Positions 15,510 through 24,260 of a DNA stretch of 38,354 nt are shown here, piece after piece (the stretch's first letter is position 1; every line of letters starts with the position of its first letter). The position numbers and the translations under genes were made by a program. The notes under the pieces are model-generated. The model was given only the letters and a program-made list of their open reading frames with translations, did not search any database and was not told where the DNA came from. Where the stretch lies: the NCBI GenBank assembly GCA_964480525.1, contig CAYZOV010000015.1, positions 1 to 38,354 on the forward strand. Direction: 5' to 3'. The stretch comes from JAAZZIT01 sp964480525. Lineage in GTDB: Bacteria > Bacillota > Clostridia > Oscillospirales > Ruminococcaceae.

Positions 15510-16259
15510 TTACAGCAAATCTTTCATAGCGTACATACCCGCCGATTTTCCACAAAGGAAAACTGCGGCGTTTACTGCGCCTACCGCGAAAACCTGTTTG
15601 GAGTGTGCTTCGTGTTTTAAGGTGATAACCTCGTCACGTCCCGCGAAAATTATCTCATGTTCGCCCACGATAGTTCCACCACGAACAGCGTGCATACCGA
15701 TTTCGTTTTTCGACCTTTTTTGTCTTACCGAATGTCTGTCGTAAACGTAATTGCAGGAATTGTCAAGCTCCTCGTTAATTGCGTTTGCAAGCATAATTGC
15801 CGTGCCACTCGGAGCGTCAATTTTCTGGTTGTGGTGCTTTTCGATAATTTCAATATCAAACTGTCCACCCAAAATCTGCGTAGCTTTCTTAGCTAAATCC
15901 GTCAAAAGGTTAATTCCCAACGACATATTAAATGTAAAGAATACAGGGATTTGTTCAGACGCTTTATTGATTTTCGCAATCTGCTCGTCGGTGTAACCTG
16001 TCGTTGCCAAAACAACAGCCACCCCGTTTGTCAAACAGTATTGAAGCAGCTCGTCAAGTAATGACGGGTGCGAAAAATCTATAATTACATCTGGCTTTTC
16101 CGGAATTTCGCACAATTTTTCAAAAACAGGGAAGTCTGCATATGGTTCTGCTACCTTGTCAACACCGCAAAGCGTCACACAGTCATCTCTTTCGGAAATT
16201 ACGTCGTGGATAAATCTTCCCATTTTTCCACAACAGCCACATATAGCAATCCTAGTCAT
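15510..16259 (-). CDS. dapB: 4-hydroxy-tetrahydrodipicolinate reductase
   Basis: This 249-aa enzyme performs the NAD(P)H-dependent second step of the dihydrodipicolinate branch to diaminopimelate and lysine. The Rossmann motif GCCGKMG is at residues 8-14. The active-site block EKHHNQKIDAPSGTA has H142, H143 and K146. The ATT/GYT nucleotide-facing loop (LATTGYT) is present. ATG 16259 is chosen over TTG 16268 because AAAGGA sits 8 bases before it. It is the last gene of the lysine operon, 24 bases after dapA. Confidence 0.96.
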   Translation of the reverse strand: MTRIAICGCCGKMGRFIHDVISERDDCVTLCGVDKVAEPYADFPVFEKLCEIPEKPDVIIDFSHPSLLDELLQYCLTNGVAVVLATTGYTDEQIAKINKASEQIPVFFTFNMSLGINLLTDLAKKATQILGGQFDIEIIEKHHNQKIDAPSGTAIMLANAINEELDNSCNYVYDRHSVRQKRSKNEIGMHAVRGGTIVGEHEIIFAGRDEVITLKHEAHSKQVFAVGAVNAAVFLCGKSAGMYAMKDLL

Positions 16260-16283
16260 TTTTTTCAATCCTTTAATTTAAAT

Positions 16284-17174
16284 TTACTTTACAAGTCCGA
16301 TTTTTCTCATAGTTTCTGTCAAAACAGCCTTTGAATTGTCGTTCATTGAAATAAGTGGCAATCTGCACTCACCAACCTCAAATCCCATAATGTTCAAAGC
16401 TTCCTTAACAGGGATAGGGTTTACATCAATAAACAAGTTGTTTGCAAATTCAAGGTACTTGTTTGCCAAAGCTCTTGCTTCGTCGTACTTGTTTTCAAGA
16501 CAAAGTGCGCAAATTTCGTGGGTCTGCTTCGGAATACAGTTTGAAAGCACCGAAATAACGCCTTTTCCGCCCAATGCCATAATTGGAACAATCTGGTCGT
16601 CATTTCCTGAATAAATGTCAATCTTATCTCCGCACATTGCGGCGATTTTAGCAATCTGCGAAATGTTTCCGCTTGCTTCCTTAATTGCAACAATGTTTTT
16701 GTGTTCGCTAAGCTTGCAAACAGTTTCAGGAGCAATGTTTACGCCTGTTCTTGAAGCAACGCTGTACAAAATCATAGGGATATTTACTGCGTCGGCAATA
16801 GTTGTAAAGTGCTTAACAAGACCTGCCTGTGAGGTTTTGTTGTAGTAAGGCGTAACCACCAAAAGTGCGTCAGCACCGATTGCTTCGGCTTCTTTTGAAA
16901 GTTCAACGGCATATCTTGTATCGTTGCTTCCCGTTCCTGCGATAACAGGCACTCTCTTGTTTACCTTTTTAACAGCGTATCTGATACACTCAACGTGTTC
17001 TTCGTCTGTCATTGTAGAGCTTTCGCCCGTTGTTCCACAGATAATAATAGCGTCCGTACCGTTTTCAATGTTAAATTCGATAAGTTCGCCCAATTTTTCA
17101 TAATTGATACTTCCGTCAGCGTTCATAGGCGTAACAATAGCAACGCCTGCACCTGTAAAAATAGTATTTTTCAT
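16284..17174 (-). CDS. dapA: 4-hydroxy-tetrahydrodipicolinate synthase
   Basis: This 296-aa TIM-barrel enzyme condenses pyruvate with aspartate semialdehyde, the first committed lysine step. The Schiff-base lysine is K165 (VAIKEASG), the proton-relay tyrosine is Y137 (ILYSVASRTG) and the GTTGE motif spans 47-51. The family usually has YNVPGRTG, so VAS here is a mild variant. The start is ATG 17174: the upstream in-frame ATG at 17192 lies beside the AAAGGAGA ribosome site and would make that site internal. It is 21 bases after the GNAT gene. Confidence 0.97.
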   Translation of the reverse strand: MKNTIFTGAGVAIVTPMNADGSINYEKLGELIEFNIENGTDAIIICGTTGESSTMTDEEHVECIRYAVKKVNKRVPVIAGTGSNDTRYAVELSKEAEAIGADALLVVTPYYNKTSQAGLVKHFTTIADAVNIPMILYSVASRTGVNIAPETVCKLSEHKNIVAIKEASGNISQIAKIAAMCGDKIDIYSGNDDQIVPIMALGGKGVISVLSNCIPKQTHEICALCLENKYDEARALANKYLEFANNLFIDVNPIPVKEALNIMGFEVGECRLPLISMNDNSKAVLTETMRKIGLVK

Positions 17175-17195
17175 AGGAAAATCTCCTTTCATAAA

Positions 17196-17651
17196 CTAAA
17201 TATGGTTAATCGAAAACGAAACCCAGCCGTCCTCTTGTTTTGAACCCATTGTTTTGTAAAAATTTCCTGCATTTATGTTCCACGACTGGCATTTCCATTC
17301 AATTTTACAACAGTCGTTTTGATTTGCAATTTCTCGTAAACGTTCAAAAAACTTCCTGCCAACGCCTTTGCTTCTAGCGTTTTCGTCTACAAAAATATCT
17401 TCAAGGGTCAAAATGTGTTTTCCCGAAAAAGTCGAAACACAACTTGTATAATAAAGTGCAATTCCGTTTACTTTGTCGCCCTCCATAGATACAAGTGCGT
17501 TTACGGACTTTTCGTCGAAAATCATTTCCGACAGCTTTTTTTCGTCAATTTTAAATTCATCACTCAAATGTTGATATTCGCTTAGCTTGAATAACAAATT
17601 ATAAATTTGCGGAATTTGTTTCTTTGTTGCGTGTTGTATTTCAAAACTCAT
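17196..17651 (-). CDS. GNAT-family N-acetyltransferase (diamine/spermidine acetyltransferase-like)
   Basis: This 151-aa protein has a complete GNAT fold. The LTLEDIFVDENARSKGVG stretch gives motif A with the acetyl-CoA pyrophosphate loop (RSKGVG), and WKCQSWNINAGNFYKTMG is motif B. The LEDIFV and W..WN..A..FY patterns resemble spermidine/diamine acetyltransferases, so an amine substrate is plausible. Its start ATG overlaps the asd stop by one base (TAATG), giving translational coupling, and it sits between asd and dapA under the lysine riboswitch. The true substrate is unknown; a lysine-pathway amine or polyamine is inference only. Confidence 0.88.
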   Translation of the reverse strand: MSFEIQHATKKQIPQIYNLLFKLSEYQHLSDEFKIDEKKLSEMIFDEKSVNALVSMEGDKVNGIALYYTSCVSTFSGKHILTLEDIFVDENARSKGVGRKFFERLREIANQNDCCKIEWKCQSWNINAGNFYKTMGSKQEDGWVSFSINHI

Positions 17652-18730
17652 TAGTCAAAATAACCCTTTGCAGCGAGAAGTTCAGCCAAAAGAACAGCAC
17701 CGCCTGCCGCACCTCTTAGTGTGTTGTGTGAAAGACATACAAACTTGTAGTCGTACTGTGTATCTTCACGAAGTCTGCCGATTGAAACAGCCATACCACC
17801 CTCAAGATTTCTGTCAAGTTTTGCCTGTGGACGGTTATCCTCTTCAAAATAGTTGAGGAACTGCTTCGGAGCAGATGGAAGTTCAAGTTCCTGTGGAACG
17901 CCTGCAAATTCTTTCCAGTCGTTGAGAATTTGTTCCTTAGTTGGCTTTTGGTCAAACGAAACAAATACTGCGGCTGTGTGTCCGTCTGAAACAGGTACTC
18001 TAAGGCACTGTGTTGTGATTTCAGGCTTAACTGCGTCAACAATTACATCGCCCTCGATTTTACCCCAAACCTTGAGAGGTTCTTTTTCCGACTTTTCTTC
18101 TTCGCCGCCGATAAATGGGATAAGGTTATCTACCATTTCAGGCCAAGTTTCAAATGTTTTGCCTGCACCCGAAATTGCCTGATATGTGCAAGCCAAAACC
18201 TTGTTTACACCATATTTCATAAGTGGGTGAATTGCAGGAACGTAGCTCTGAATTGAACAGTTTGACTTAACGGCAACAAATCCTTTCTTTGTGCCAAGTC
18301 TTGCTCTCTGCGACTTGATAATTTCAATATGTTCCGGGTTAATTTCAGGCACTACCATTGGAACGTCAGGTGTGTGTCTGTGAGCGGAGTTGTTTGAAAC
18401 AACAGGAACTTCAGCCTTTGCATAAGCTTCTTCCAAAGCCTTAATTTCGTCTTTTTTCATATCTACTGCACAAAATACAAAGTCAACAAGCTCTGCAACC
18501 TTTTCAATGTCAGCAGTAGCGTCAAGCATAATCATATTTTTCATCTTTTCAGGCATTGGCGTTGTCATTGCCCATCTTGAACCGACAGCTTCTTCGTATG
18601 TTTTGCCTGCACTTCTCGGTGAAGCAGCAAGACAAACTACGTTAAACCACGGGTGGTTTTCCAAAAGTGTTGCAAAACGCTGTCCGACCATACCTGTTGC
18701 GCCGATAATACCTACGTTGTACTTTTTCAT
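17651..18730 (-). CDS. asd: Aspartate-semialdehyde dehydrogenase (archaeal/fungal type)
   Basis: This 359-aa enzyme reduces aspartyl phosphate to aspartate semialdehyde, the branch point to lysine, threonine and methionine. The NADP-binding GATGMVGQR motif is at residues 10-18. The catalytic cysteine is C158 in KSNCSIQ, and the proton-transfer histidine lies in PVSDGHTAA. The length and the NPEHIEIIKSQR and ACTYQAISGAG stretches match the archaeal/fungal subgroup rather than the E. coli type. Ribosome site AAGGAGA precedes the ATG. It is the first gene after the lysine riboswitch. Confidence 0.96.
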   Translation of the reverse strand: MKKYNVGIIGATGMVGQRFATLLENHPWFNVVCLAASPRSAGKTYEEAVGSRWAMTTPMPEKMKNMIMLDATADIEKVAELVDFVFCAVDMKKDEIKALEEAYAKAEVPVVSNNSAHRHTPDVPMVVPEINPEHIEIIKSQRARLGTKKGFVAVKSNCSIQSYVPAIHPLMKYGVNKVLACTYQAISGAGKTFETWPEMVDNLIPFIGGEEEKSEKEPLKVWGKIEGDVIVDAVKPEITTQCLRVPVSDGHTAAVFVSFDQKPTKEQILNDWKEFAGVPQELELPSAPKQFLNYFEEDNRPQAKLDRNLEGGMAVSIGRLREDTQYDYKFVCLSHNTLRGAAGGAVLLAELLAAKGYFD

Positions 18731-18790
18731 AAAAAATATCTCCTTTTTTAACCCAAATGTAAATTTTTTGGGTAATTTTAAACTTTACAT

Positions 18791-18816
18791 AAAAAAACCG
18801 GCTGAAAAAACCGGTT
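18791..18816 (-). terminator. Riboswitch-controlled leader terminator
   Basis: On the minus strand the arms AACCGG and CCGGTT surround a 9-base loop and are followed by a T run. It lies between the lysine aptamer and asd, as expected for transcription attenuation. The ATGGAGT at the aptamer's 3' side can also pair with ACTCCAT at 18827-18833 to form a competing structure. Confidence 0.8.
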
Positions 18817-18876
18817 CATCATACAATATGGAGTTGACATATTCAAAGAAAAATATTATAATCAAAATAATATGTC

Positions 18877-19048
18877 GATAGCACTCCATCATGAATATGA
18901 TGACAATTGCAGATTTATTCAACCTGCAATCAGATTTTGCCTTTCACCCTAAAGCAAAATCTTCGGCAATCTCACCTTTGGCTGTCTGACACGGGGTGGT
19001 GTTTGCAAAAAGCAACAGACAACTACTAATCTTGATTGCACCTCTATC
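18877..19048 (-). ncRNA. Lysine riboswitch (L box)
   Basis: The minus-strand leader has the L-box landmarks in order: GATAGAGGTGC, a TTAGTAGT element, GTGAGATTGCCGAAG, GGGTGAAAGG and the closing GGAGTGCTATC. P1 forms between GATAG and CTATC. The length of about 172 bases is normal for this class. Lysine binding should favour the downstream terminator and shut off asd, the GNAT gene, dapA and dapB. Confidence 0.92.
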
Positions 19049-19061
19049 TTATGTTTCTTTA

Positions 19062-19090
19062 ATAATAACAGACTTTATTCCGTCTGTCAA
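19062..19090 (-). promoter_or_regulatory. Sigma-A promoter of the lysine operon
   Basis: On the minus strand a perfect TTGACA (19085-19090) and TATTAT (19062-19067) are separated by 17 bases, just upstream of the riboswitch. Confidence 0.9.
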
Positions 19091-19096
19091 CACTTT

Positions 19097-19124
19097 TTGC
19101 GAAAATAATTTATTTTTGTACATT
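19097..19124 (+). promoter_or_regulatory. Possible promoter for queA
   Basis: TTGCGA at 19097-19102 and TACATT at 19119-19124 are separated by 16 bases. This is a weak match, but it is the only candidate in the short gap between the divergent lysine promoter and queA. No preQ1 riboswitch is visible here. Confidence 0.35.
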
Positions 19125-19156
19125 TTTTAAAATTTATATAGGCTAGGAGAGTTAAA

Positions 19157-20203
19157 ATGCTGGATATTAACAATATGAAAAAGTCGGATTTTTATTATGA
19201 ATTGCCTGACGAACTTATCGCCCAAACCCCTGTAGAACCGAGAAATTCTTCAAGAATGTTAAAAGTTGACCGAAATACGGGCGAAATTGAGCATAGACAT
19301 TTCTACAATTTATGCGACTATTTGAAAAAGGGTGACTTGCTTGTTTTAAACGATTCCAGAGTTTTGCCTGCAAGAATTTACGGCGAAAAAAAAGATAATA
19401 AAAGTTTTATAGAATTTTTACTTTTGGAGCAAAAGGAAAATATGGTGTGGGAAATCCTTTGCAGACCGGGGAAAAAGGCTAAGATAGGTACTGTTTTCAC
19501 CTTTGGCGACGGACTTTTGGAAGCAGAGGTAATCGACATTAAGGACGACGGAAACCGTGTTGTTAAGTTTTCTTGTGACGAAAACTTTTTTGCAGTTCTT
19601 GACCAAATCGGACAAATGCCACTTCCACCGTACATTACGGAAAAACTAAAGGACAAGGAACGTTATCAGACTGTTTATTCCCGTGAAATAGGCTCTGCGG
19701 CGGCACCTACGGCAGGACTTCACTTTACAAAGGAAATGCTTGAAGAAATCAAGGCAATGGGTGTAAATATCGCTTATGTGACTTTGCACGTCGGTTTGGG
19801 AACATTCCGACCTGTTAAAGAGGACAAGGTTTTAGACCACAAAATGCACAGCGAACACTACGAAATGCCCGAAGAAACGGCACGTCTTATTAACGAAACA
19901 AAGAAAAACGGTGGCAGGGTTATCGCTGTGGGTACTACTTCCTGTCGTACCCTCGAAAGCGTGGCAACGTTCAATAACGGTGAAATTAAGGCTTGTGACG
20001 GATTTACGGATATATTTATTTATCCTGGGTATAAATTCAAGGTGCTTGACGGTCTTGTGACTAACTTCCACCTGCCTGAAAGCACACTTATAATGCTCGT
20101 GTCGGCATTTATGGGATATGAAAATACAATGAACGCCTACAAGGTCGCCGTTGAAGAAAAATATAGATTTTTCAGCTTTGGGGATTCTATGTTTATTCTT
20201 TAA
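19157..20203 (+). CDS. queA: S-adenosylmethionine:tRNA ribosyltransferase-isomerase
   Basis: This 348-aa enzyme transfers and rearranges the ribose of SAM onto preQ1 at tRNA wobble position 34, forming epoxyqueuosine. The family signatures are DFYYELPDELIAQTP near the start, LLVLNDSRVLPAR, and GSAAAPTAGLHFT followed by VTLHVGLGTFRPV and the LPESTLIMLVSAF block. ATG 19157 follows TAGGAGA at good spacing; a second ATG six codons later is closer to the usual family start. It leads the cluster that ends with tgt, the enzyme acting just before it on the same tRNAs. Confidence 0.97.
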   Translation: MLDINNMKKSDFYYELPDELIAQTPVEPRNSSRMLKVDRNTGEIEHRHFYNLCDYLKKGDLLVLNDSRVLPARIYGEKKDNKSFIEFLLLEQKENMVWEILCRPGKKAKIGTVFTFGDGLLEAEVIDIKDDGNRVVKFSCDENFFAVLDQIGQMPLPPYITEKLKDKERYQTVYSREIGSAAAPTAGLHFTKEMLEEIKAMGVNIAYVTLHVGLGTFRPVKEDKVLDHKMHSEHYEMPEETARLINETKKNGGRVIAVGTTSCRTLESVATFNNGEIKACDGFTDIFIYPGYKFKVLDGLVTNFHLPESTLIMLVSAFMGYENTMNAYKVAVEEKYRFFSFGDSMFIL

Positions 20204-20221
20204 AAAACTAGGAGAGTTTTT

Positions 20222-21313
20222 ATGAAAATAAAAAATTTAAAACTGCCCCAAAATTGCAGAATTTTAGCTGTAAGCGATATTCATACACATTGGCAGATTC
20301 TTGACAGACTTCTAAAGAAAGCTAAATACAACCCAAACGAGGATTATTTGGTAATCGTGGGCGATATTCTCGAACACGGAGAGGATAACCTTAATACCCT
20401 GAAATACGTTAAAAATCTCACCGAAAACAGCGACAAGTGTATTGTTTTAATGGGAAATAACGATTTTATGACCGTGGAAATGGCGTACTTGTACGATTTT
20501 AACGACTTTCAGCGACAGTTTTATCGCAACGACCACAACACCTTTCGCCAAATGGCTAGAAATATTGGTTTTAACGACTGTTGGGAAGAAAACTGGCTTG
20601 AAATAAGAGAAAGGGTTTTGGACGAGTTTAAGGAGTATATCGAATTTATTCGTGATTTTCCTACCTGTCTTGAAACCGAGGATTTTGTGTTTGTCCACGC
20701 AGGTGTTGAAAATCGCCACGACTGGCAAAACACAGACGATATAAAAGCTATAACAATGGATTGGTTTTTGCGAAAGGAAAATCCTACAAATAAATGGCTT
20801 GCATTTGGGCATTATCCCGTGTATAATTATAGTAGGTGTAATTGTACGAATTTGCCCATAATTGATTATGCTAAAAAGATGATAGCCCTTGACGGTGGAA
20901 TGACAATTAAGCAAGCAGGACAGGTGAATTTGCTTGTTATTACAAAGAAAAATTCCGACTATGCTTTTGAAAGCCTGTTTGATACAGACACCCCAAAAAT
21001 GACCGTATTAAAGGACTTTTCAAGCGATTTAAAGCCTTTGTATGTGGATTGGGAACAGCAGGATATTGAGGTTTTGGACGACAGCGATTATCTGGTAAAA
21101 CTTCGGGATAACCACACGGGCTACGAGGGAGTTATTCCTAAAAATCAGCTTTATTATTTTGATGAAAAGCCACATATTTATCAGTTTATGTCGTCGTTTC
21201 CGACTGTTAAAAAGAACGAGCAGGTTTTTGTTTTTTACAAGGACGAAAAAATGGCTCTTGTTATAACTCAAAACGGTTCGGTAGGGTGGCTGCCGATAGA
21301 AATTATTCAATAA
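20222..21313 (+). CDS. Calcineurin-like metallophosphoesterase
   Basis: This 363-aa predicted cytoplasmic protein has a two-metal phosphoesterase domain in its first 240 residues: SDIHTH at about 18-23, GDILEHG, MGNNDF, VFVHAGVE and FGHYPV. The last 90 residues form a separate all-beta region with two SH3-like stretches (LVKLRDNHTGYEGVIPKNQL and QVFVFYKDEKMALVI, ending VGWLPIEII). The substrate is not predictable; relatives act on phosphoproteins, nucleotides or dinucleotides. TAGGAGA precedes the ATG 18 bases after queA, so it is in the queA operon. Confidence 0.85.
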   Translation: MKIKNLKLPQNCRILAVSDIHTHWQILDRLLKKAKYNPNEDYLVIVGDILEHGEDNLNTLKYVKNLTENSDKCIVLMGNNDFMTVEMAYLYDFNDFQRQFYRNDHNTFRQMARNIGFNDCWEENWLEIRERVLDEFKEYIEFIRDFPTCLETEDFVFVHAGVENRHDWQNTDDIKAITMDWFLRKENPTNKWLAFGHYPVYNYSRCNCTNLPIIDYAKKMIALDGGMTIKQAGQVNLLVITKKNSDYAFESLFDTDTPKMTVLKDFSSDLKPLYVDWEQQDIEVLDDSDYLVKLRDNHTGYEGVIPKNQLYYFDEKPHIYQFMSSFPTVKKNEQVFVFYKDEKMALVITQNGSVGWLPIEIIQ

Positions 21314-21324
21314 GGAAATTAAAA

Positions 21325-21699
21325 ATGGAAAACTTTGAACTTTTAAAAAGCGTTCTTGAACAGGACAACGCACCTATTGTGATTTGTAATCTTCAACACG
21401 AAATTGTGTATATGAATCCCACGGCAATAAAAAGATACGAAAAATGGGGAGGAAAAAGCCTTTTGGGAAAATCTCTTTTAGCGTGTCACAACAGCCAATC
21501 GACTGAAAAAATCGAAACGGTGCTTGCGTGGTTTAAATCGGACAAAACCCACAACAGAGTATTTACTTTTCATAACGAAAAAGAAAACAAAGACGTGTAT
21601 ATGATAGCCTTGCGTGACGAAAAGCAGGCTTTAATCGGTTATTATGAAAAGCACGAATACAGAAATTCGGAAAATCAAAATCTATACGAAATGAAATGA
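21325..21699 (+). CDS. Single-domain PAS protein
   Basis: This 124-aa protein is one PAS sensor domain with no output domain. It opens with LEQDNAPIVICNLQHEIVYMNPTA and closes with VYMIALRDEKQALIGYYEKHEYR. Stand-alone proteins of this type occur in clostridia; their ligand and partner are unknown. The ATG at 21325 has AAGGAAA before it. The longer frame from 21286 would overlap the phosphoesterase gene and has no ribosome site. It sits between the phosphoesterase and tgt with gaps of about 10 bases. Confidence 0.8.
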   Translation: MENFELLKSVLEQDNAPIVICNLQHEIVYMNPTAIKRYEKWGGKSLLGKSLLACHNSQSTEKIETVLAWFKSDKTHNRVFTFHNEKENKDVYMIALRDEKQALIGYYEKHEYRNSENQNLYEMK

Positions 21700-21708
21700 G
21701 GATAATAA

Positions 21709-22848
21709 ATGTATAAATTACTTAAACAAGAGGGAAATGCAAGACGTGGTGAGTTTGTAACACCTCACGGAACAATACAAACGCCGGTGTTTATGAACGT
21801 AGGAACCTGTGCGGCAATTAAGGGCGGTATTTCGTCTATAGACCTTGCAAATGAGCTTAAAACACAGGTTGAACTGTGCAACACATACCATTTGCACCTT
21901 AGACCGGGTGACGACATAGTTTACAAAATGGGTGGACTTCATAAATTTATGAACTGGCACAAGCCTATTTTGACCGACAGCGGTGGATTTCAGGTGTTTT
22001 CACTTGCAAAACTTAGAAAAATAAAGGAAGAGGGCGTATATTTCAGCTCGCACATTGATGGACGAAAGATTTTTATGGGTCCCGAAGAAAGTATGCGTAT
22101 TCAGTCAAACCTTGCTTCGACTATTGCTATGGCGTTTGACGAATGTGTGGAAAACCCTGCCGAACACGAGTATTCCAAGCAAAGTTGTGACCGTACTGTG
22201 CGTTGGCTAAAGCGTTGCGTTGATGAAATGAAACGCCTTAATTCCCTTGAAACTACGATAAATAATAAGCAAATGCTTTTCGGCATAAATCAAGGCTGTA
22301 CATATGACGATTTGAGAATTGAACATATGAAACAAATCAGGGAGCTACCACTTGACGGATTTGCTATCGGTGGTCTTGCCGTGGGTGAGCCTACCGAGGT
22401 TATGTACCACGTCATCGAACAGGTCGAACCGTTTATGCCAAAGGACAAGCCACGTTATCTTATGGGTGTTGGCACTCCGTCAAATATTATTGAGGGCGTG
22501 TACCGTGGTGTTGACTTTTTCGACTGCGTAATGCCTAGCCGAAACGCCCGCCACGCTACGATTTTCACTTGGGGCGGAATAATGCACGCTACGAACAAAA
22601 AGTACGAAACCGACCCACGCCCACTTGACCCGCATTGCGATTGTCCTACCTGTCGAAACTTCTCACGAGCATATATTCGCCACCTTTTCAAGGCAGACGA
22701 ACAGCTTGCAGGCAGACTTGCTGTAATGCACAATTTGTATTTTTATAACACTTTGACCGAAAAAATCCGTGAAGCTTTAGACAACGGCAACTTTACAGAC
22801 TTTAGAAATTACTACTCACCGCTTCTTGAAAGCAAACTTGACGACTAA
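21709..22848 (+). CDS. tgt: Queuine/preQ1 tRNA-guanine transglycosylase
   Basis: This 379-aa enzyme swaps guanine 34 of GUN-anticodon tRNAs for a queuosine precursor (preQ1 in most bacteria, queuine in salvage strains). The proton-acceptor Asp is D90 in TDSGGFQ, and the nucleophile is D272 in VDFFDCVMPSRNARH. The zinc site is C310, C312, C315 and H341. GGLAVGEP forms the base-recognition loop. It is the last gene of the queA cluster. There are no preQ1 synthesis genes (queCDEF) in the window, so salvage versus synthesis cannot be judged. Confidence 0.97.
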   Translation: MYKLLKQEGNARRGEFVTPHGTIQTPVFMNVGTCAAIKGGISSIDLANELKTQVELCNTYHLHLRPGDDIVYKMGGLHKFMNWHKPILTDSGGFQVFSLAKLRKIKEEGVYFSSHIDGRKIFMGPEESMRIQSNLASTIAMAFDECVENPAEHEYSKQSCDRTVRWLKRCVDEMKRLNSLETTINNKQMLFGINQGCTYDDLRIEHMKQIRELPLDGFAIGGLAVGEPTEVMYHVIEQVEPFMPKDKPRYLMGVGTPSNIIEGVYRGVDFFDCVMPSRNARHATIFTWGGIMHATNKKYETDPRPLDPHCDCPTCRNFSRAYIRHLFKADEQLAGRLAVMHNLYFYNTLTEKIREALDNGNFTDFRNYYSPLLESKLDD

Positions 22849-22968
22849 TTTAAGTTATGCAAAATACAATTTCTATAATTATGAGTTATGTAACTTATAA
22901 GATATTTGTATACGCTGTATAAGAAAAATCCACTATCTGTACATAATATCTTAATTTCTGTGTAGTAT

Positions 22969-22974
22969 TATAAT
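22969..22974 (+). promoter_or_regulatory. Likely -10 for the HAD phosphatase operon
   Basis: A perfect TATAAT lies 27 bases before the GTG start. No good -35 is found at 16-18 bases upstream. The 152-base gap after tgt holds no other clear feature. Confidence 0.4.
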
Positions 22975-23000
22975 TATGACGAAAAGTGAAGTGATAAGAC

Positions 23001-23657
23001 GTGATTAAACTTGTTGTTTTTGACCTTGACGGCACACTTGTAAATTCGGTTTACGATTTGGCGGACGCTGTGAATAACGTTTTGAAACGAAACGGATTTG
23101 AAACCCATAAGCTTGAAGAATTTTATCATTTTGTGGGCAACGGAACAAAACTTTTGGTTAAACGTGCTATGCCACAAAATGCTTCGGATAAACTTGTTGA
23201 GAAAATCCACAACGAATTTTTGGACGAATATTCAAAGCATTGTCTTGACAAAACGGTTTTGTATGACGGAATCGAAAGTTTGGTTGACGAGCTTTCAAAA
23301 CGAAACATAAAGTTTGCCGTTGCGTCAAATAAGACCGACGAATTTACGAAAAAAATTGTAAAAAAGCTTTTTCCAAACCACAGTTTTTTTGAAATTTCGG
23401 GTTTTGTCGAGGGAGTTCCCAAAAAGCCGTCCCCTGAAATTGTACTAAACATACTAAATAAAGCAAACGTTTCAAATGACGAGGTTTTGTACATAGGCGA
23501 TTCAGACGTTGACGTTCAAACGGGACATAATGCAAAACTTTTGGTGTGCGGTTGCGAATGGGGTTTCCGTGGCAAAGAGGAACTTTTGAAATCAGGCTGT
23601 GATTATTTACTTGAAAAGCCTGGCGATTTGTTGGATATTATTTTAAATTTTGAATAA
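23001..23657 (+). CDS. HAD-superfamily phosphatase (phosphoglycolate phosphatase-like)
   Basis: This 218-aa hydrolase has the HAD motifs in order: DLDGTL (nucleophile D8, general acid D10), the motif II Ser/Thr region around VASNKTDE, a lysine in PKKPSPE, and the motif IV IGDSDVDVQTGHNA. The helical cap between residues 15 and 80 is the phosphoglycolate-phosphatase type (class I cap). Substrate specificity cannot be told from sequence. The GTG start at 23001 follows an AAGTGAAGTGATAA stretch. It opens a three-gene run with the XRE-cupin regulator and the acyl-CoA synthetase. Confidence 0.88.
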   Translation: MIKLVVFDLDGTLVNSVYDLADAVNNVLKRNGFETHKLEEFYHFVGNGTKLLVKRAMPQNASDKLVEKIHNEFLDEYSKHCLDKTVLYDGIESLVDELSKRNIKFAVASNKTDEFTKKIVKKLFPNHSFFEISGFVEGVPKKPSPEIVLNILNKANVSNDEVLYIGDSDVDVQTGHNAKLLVCGCEWGFRGKEELLKSGCDYLLEKPGDLLDIILNFE

Positions 23658-23672
23658 AAAGGAGAGAATGAT

Positions 23673-24239
23673 ATGACTTATAACATTAAAGAAGTAGCTG
23701 AAAGATTGCACGGACTTCGTGTTGGCTGTGACCTTTCAATTGAGGAATTTTGTGAAAAAACCGAAATCAACGTTGAAGATTATACAAAAATCGAAGAAGG
23801 GGAAAAGGATTTTTCCGTAACATTTCTTTATAAATGCGCCGAGCTTTTCGACGTTGACCTTGTTGAAATTCTGACGGGTACTGCTCCGAAACTTTCTACA
23901 TACTCAATCGTCAGAAAAGGCAAAGGACTTCCGATTGAACGTCGTGAACGTTTTGCTTATCAGCATTTGGCGTACAGATTCAAAAACAAAGACATTGAAC
24001 CGCTTTTGGTAAAAGCACCGTATGACGAAGCTGAACAGGACAAGCCAATCAGACTTTCTGTTCACGAAGGTCAGGAGTGGGACTATGTTATCAAAGGAAG
24101 CCTTAAATTTGTTATCGGCGACCACGTTGAAATTTTGAACGAGGGCGATTCGCTTTACTATGATTCAAACCAGCCACACGGTATGATTGCGTATAACGGC
24201 GAAGATTGCGAATTTCTCGCTGTGCTAATCAAAAAGTAA
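23673..24239 (+). CDS. XRE-family regulator with C-terminal cupin domain
   Basis: This 188-aa protein joins an N-terminal helix-turn-helix (residues 5-65: VAERLHGLRVGCDLSIEEFCEKT) to a single cupin barrel (about 110-188) with the LSVHEGQEWDYVIKGSLKFVIGDH and LNEGDSLYYDSNQPHGM motifs. The cupin should bind a small ligand that tunes DNA binding. Such regulators often sit beside the enzyme they control; here that is the acyl-CoA synthetase 21 bases downstream. AAGGAGAG precedes the ATG. Confidence 0.9.
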   Translation: MTYNIKEVAERLHGLRVGCDLSIEEFCEKTEINVEDYTKIEEGEKDFSVTFLYKCAELFDVDLVEILTGTAPKLSTYSIVRKGKGLPIERRERFAYQHLAYRFKNKDIEPLLVKAPYDEAEQDKPIRLSVHEGQEWDYVIKGSLKFVIGDHVEILNEGDSLYYDSNQPHGMIAYNGEDCEFLAVLIKK

Positions 24240-24260
24240 ATTTTGGAAGGACTATTTGTG

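Noticed and set aside
19085..19156. preQ1 riboswitch before queA
   Set aside because: The gap is short and lacks the conserved preQ1 aptamer pattern; preQ1 switches normally precede synthesis or transport genes.
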